Source: Acrocarpospora corrugata (GTDB lineage Bacteria; Actinomycetota; Actinomycetes; Streptosporangiales; Streptosporangiaceae). From it: DNA of 64,000 nucleotides. The stretch is from assembly GCF_009687845.1 (NCBI RefSeq), contig NZ_BLAD01000041.1, forward strand, positions 186,001 through 250,000, given 5' to 3'. How positions within the stretch are numbered: position 1 is the first letter of the stretch; each line of letters starts with the position of its first letter. Positions 63,927-64,000 of the stretch are shown in pieces. Under the pieces are notes generated by a model, which saw nothing but the letters and a program-made list of their open reading frames with translations, did no database searches and was not told the origin of the DNA. Position numbers and translations under genes: made by a program.

Positions 63927-64000
63927 ATGCGCCGCTCTCTCATCCCGGCCGTGGCCGCGCTCGTCCTGTGCGCCGCGTGCGGCGCCCCGGCCGGTTCTCC
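63927..64000 (+). CDS. N-terminus of an exported protein or lipoprotein (3' end outside window)
   Basis: ATG 63927 follows AGGAGAGG and encodes 'MRRSLIPAVAALVLCAACGA', then 'PAGS' to the edge. The Arg-Arg n-region, hydrophobic core and Cys in 'CAACG' suggest a lipoprotein signal, though position -3 is Cys rather than Leu. The function cannot be told. It follows the ThuA-domain gene on the same strand and may belong with it. Confidence 0.55.
   Translation, partial: MRRSLIPAVAALVLCAACGAPAGS

Overview
The window is high-GC actinobacterial chromosome, most likely from a filamentous member such as the Streptosporangiales (Nonomuraea, Streptosporangium or relatives). The evidence is GTG/ATG starts with strong purine Shine-Dalgarno sites, 4-bp ATGA/GTGA overlaps, a DynA/DynB-type dynamin pair, an EttA ABC-F protein, a bL37 ribosomal protein, an actinobacterial c-di-AMP (ydaO) riboswitch, an F420-type luciferase-like oxidoreductase, SigE-type sigma factors and SpoIIE-type phosphatases. 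Assignment to genus is inference.

Layout. 1-4.2 kb holds cobalamin/siroheme genes: the end of a CobC-like aminotransferase, cobT with a 9 x 45-nt in-frame repeat, an agmatinase-family ureohydrolase and a CysG-like siroheme synthase. 4.2-10.1 kb is a cell-division/DNA block: a giant disordered dynamin-like GTPase overlapping a membrane dynamin-like GTPase, a cluster of four DnaA-box-like sites, and an SSB with a repeat tail. 10.4-13.8 kb has a diguanylate cyclase, ettA and a thioesterase. 13.8-17.7 kb runs leftward (GH13 glucosidase, globin, MscS, a small protein) and contains strongly structured intergenic DNA. 18-25.6 kb has an HTH/TPR-like regulator coupled to a GNAT, a Nudix enzyme, purU, a prolyl oligopeptidase, an HNH protein with a coupled tiny ORF, a second GNAT and a FmdB zinc ribbon. 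25.6-37.8 kb is metabolism: a WYL protein, ilvD, NERD, amidase, pepN, aldehyde dehydrogenase, def and rpiB.

38-50.7 kb holds an Eis-like acetyltransferase, a SpoIIE-type phosphatase, an orphan response regulator with a degenerate receiver, a site-2 protease, a secreted coiled-coil wall protein behind a c-di-AMP riboswitch, a deoR-galT operon, a 25-codon ribosomal protein gene (bL37), a GAF-PP2C-ATPase regulator and a TrpB2. 50.7-54.6 kb is an unusual three-gene signalling operon (kinase, degenerate kinase-like membrane protein, response regulator) followed by an F420-type oxidoreductase.

54.8-61.4 kb is the most plastic part. It has a seven-copy array of 14-bp hairpins, a GNAT pseudogene still coupled to an SDR, a minimal SepF-like protein coupled to an unknown protein, a sigma/anti-sigma-like pair, an ISAs1-family element with a central transposase deletion lying in the 5' end of another gene, and integrase relics. 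The window ends with a secreted ThuA-domain protein, a strong terminator and the start of another exported protein.

No complete, unmistakably new multi-gene defence or biosynthetic system is visible. The best candidates for undescribed biology are the DnaA-box cluster between the dynamin pair and ssb, the mini-SepF pair, the kinase/pseudokinase/regulator operon, the riboswitch gene with an apparent CTG start, and the tandem hairpin array.
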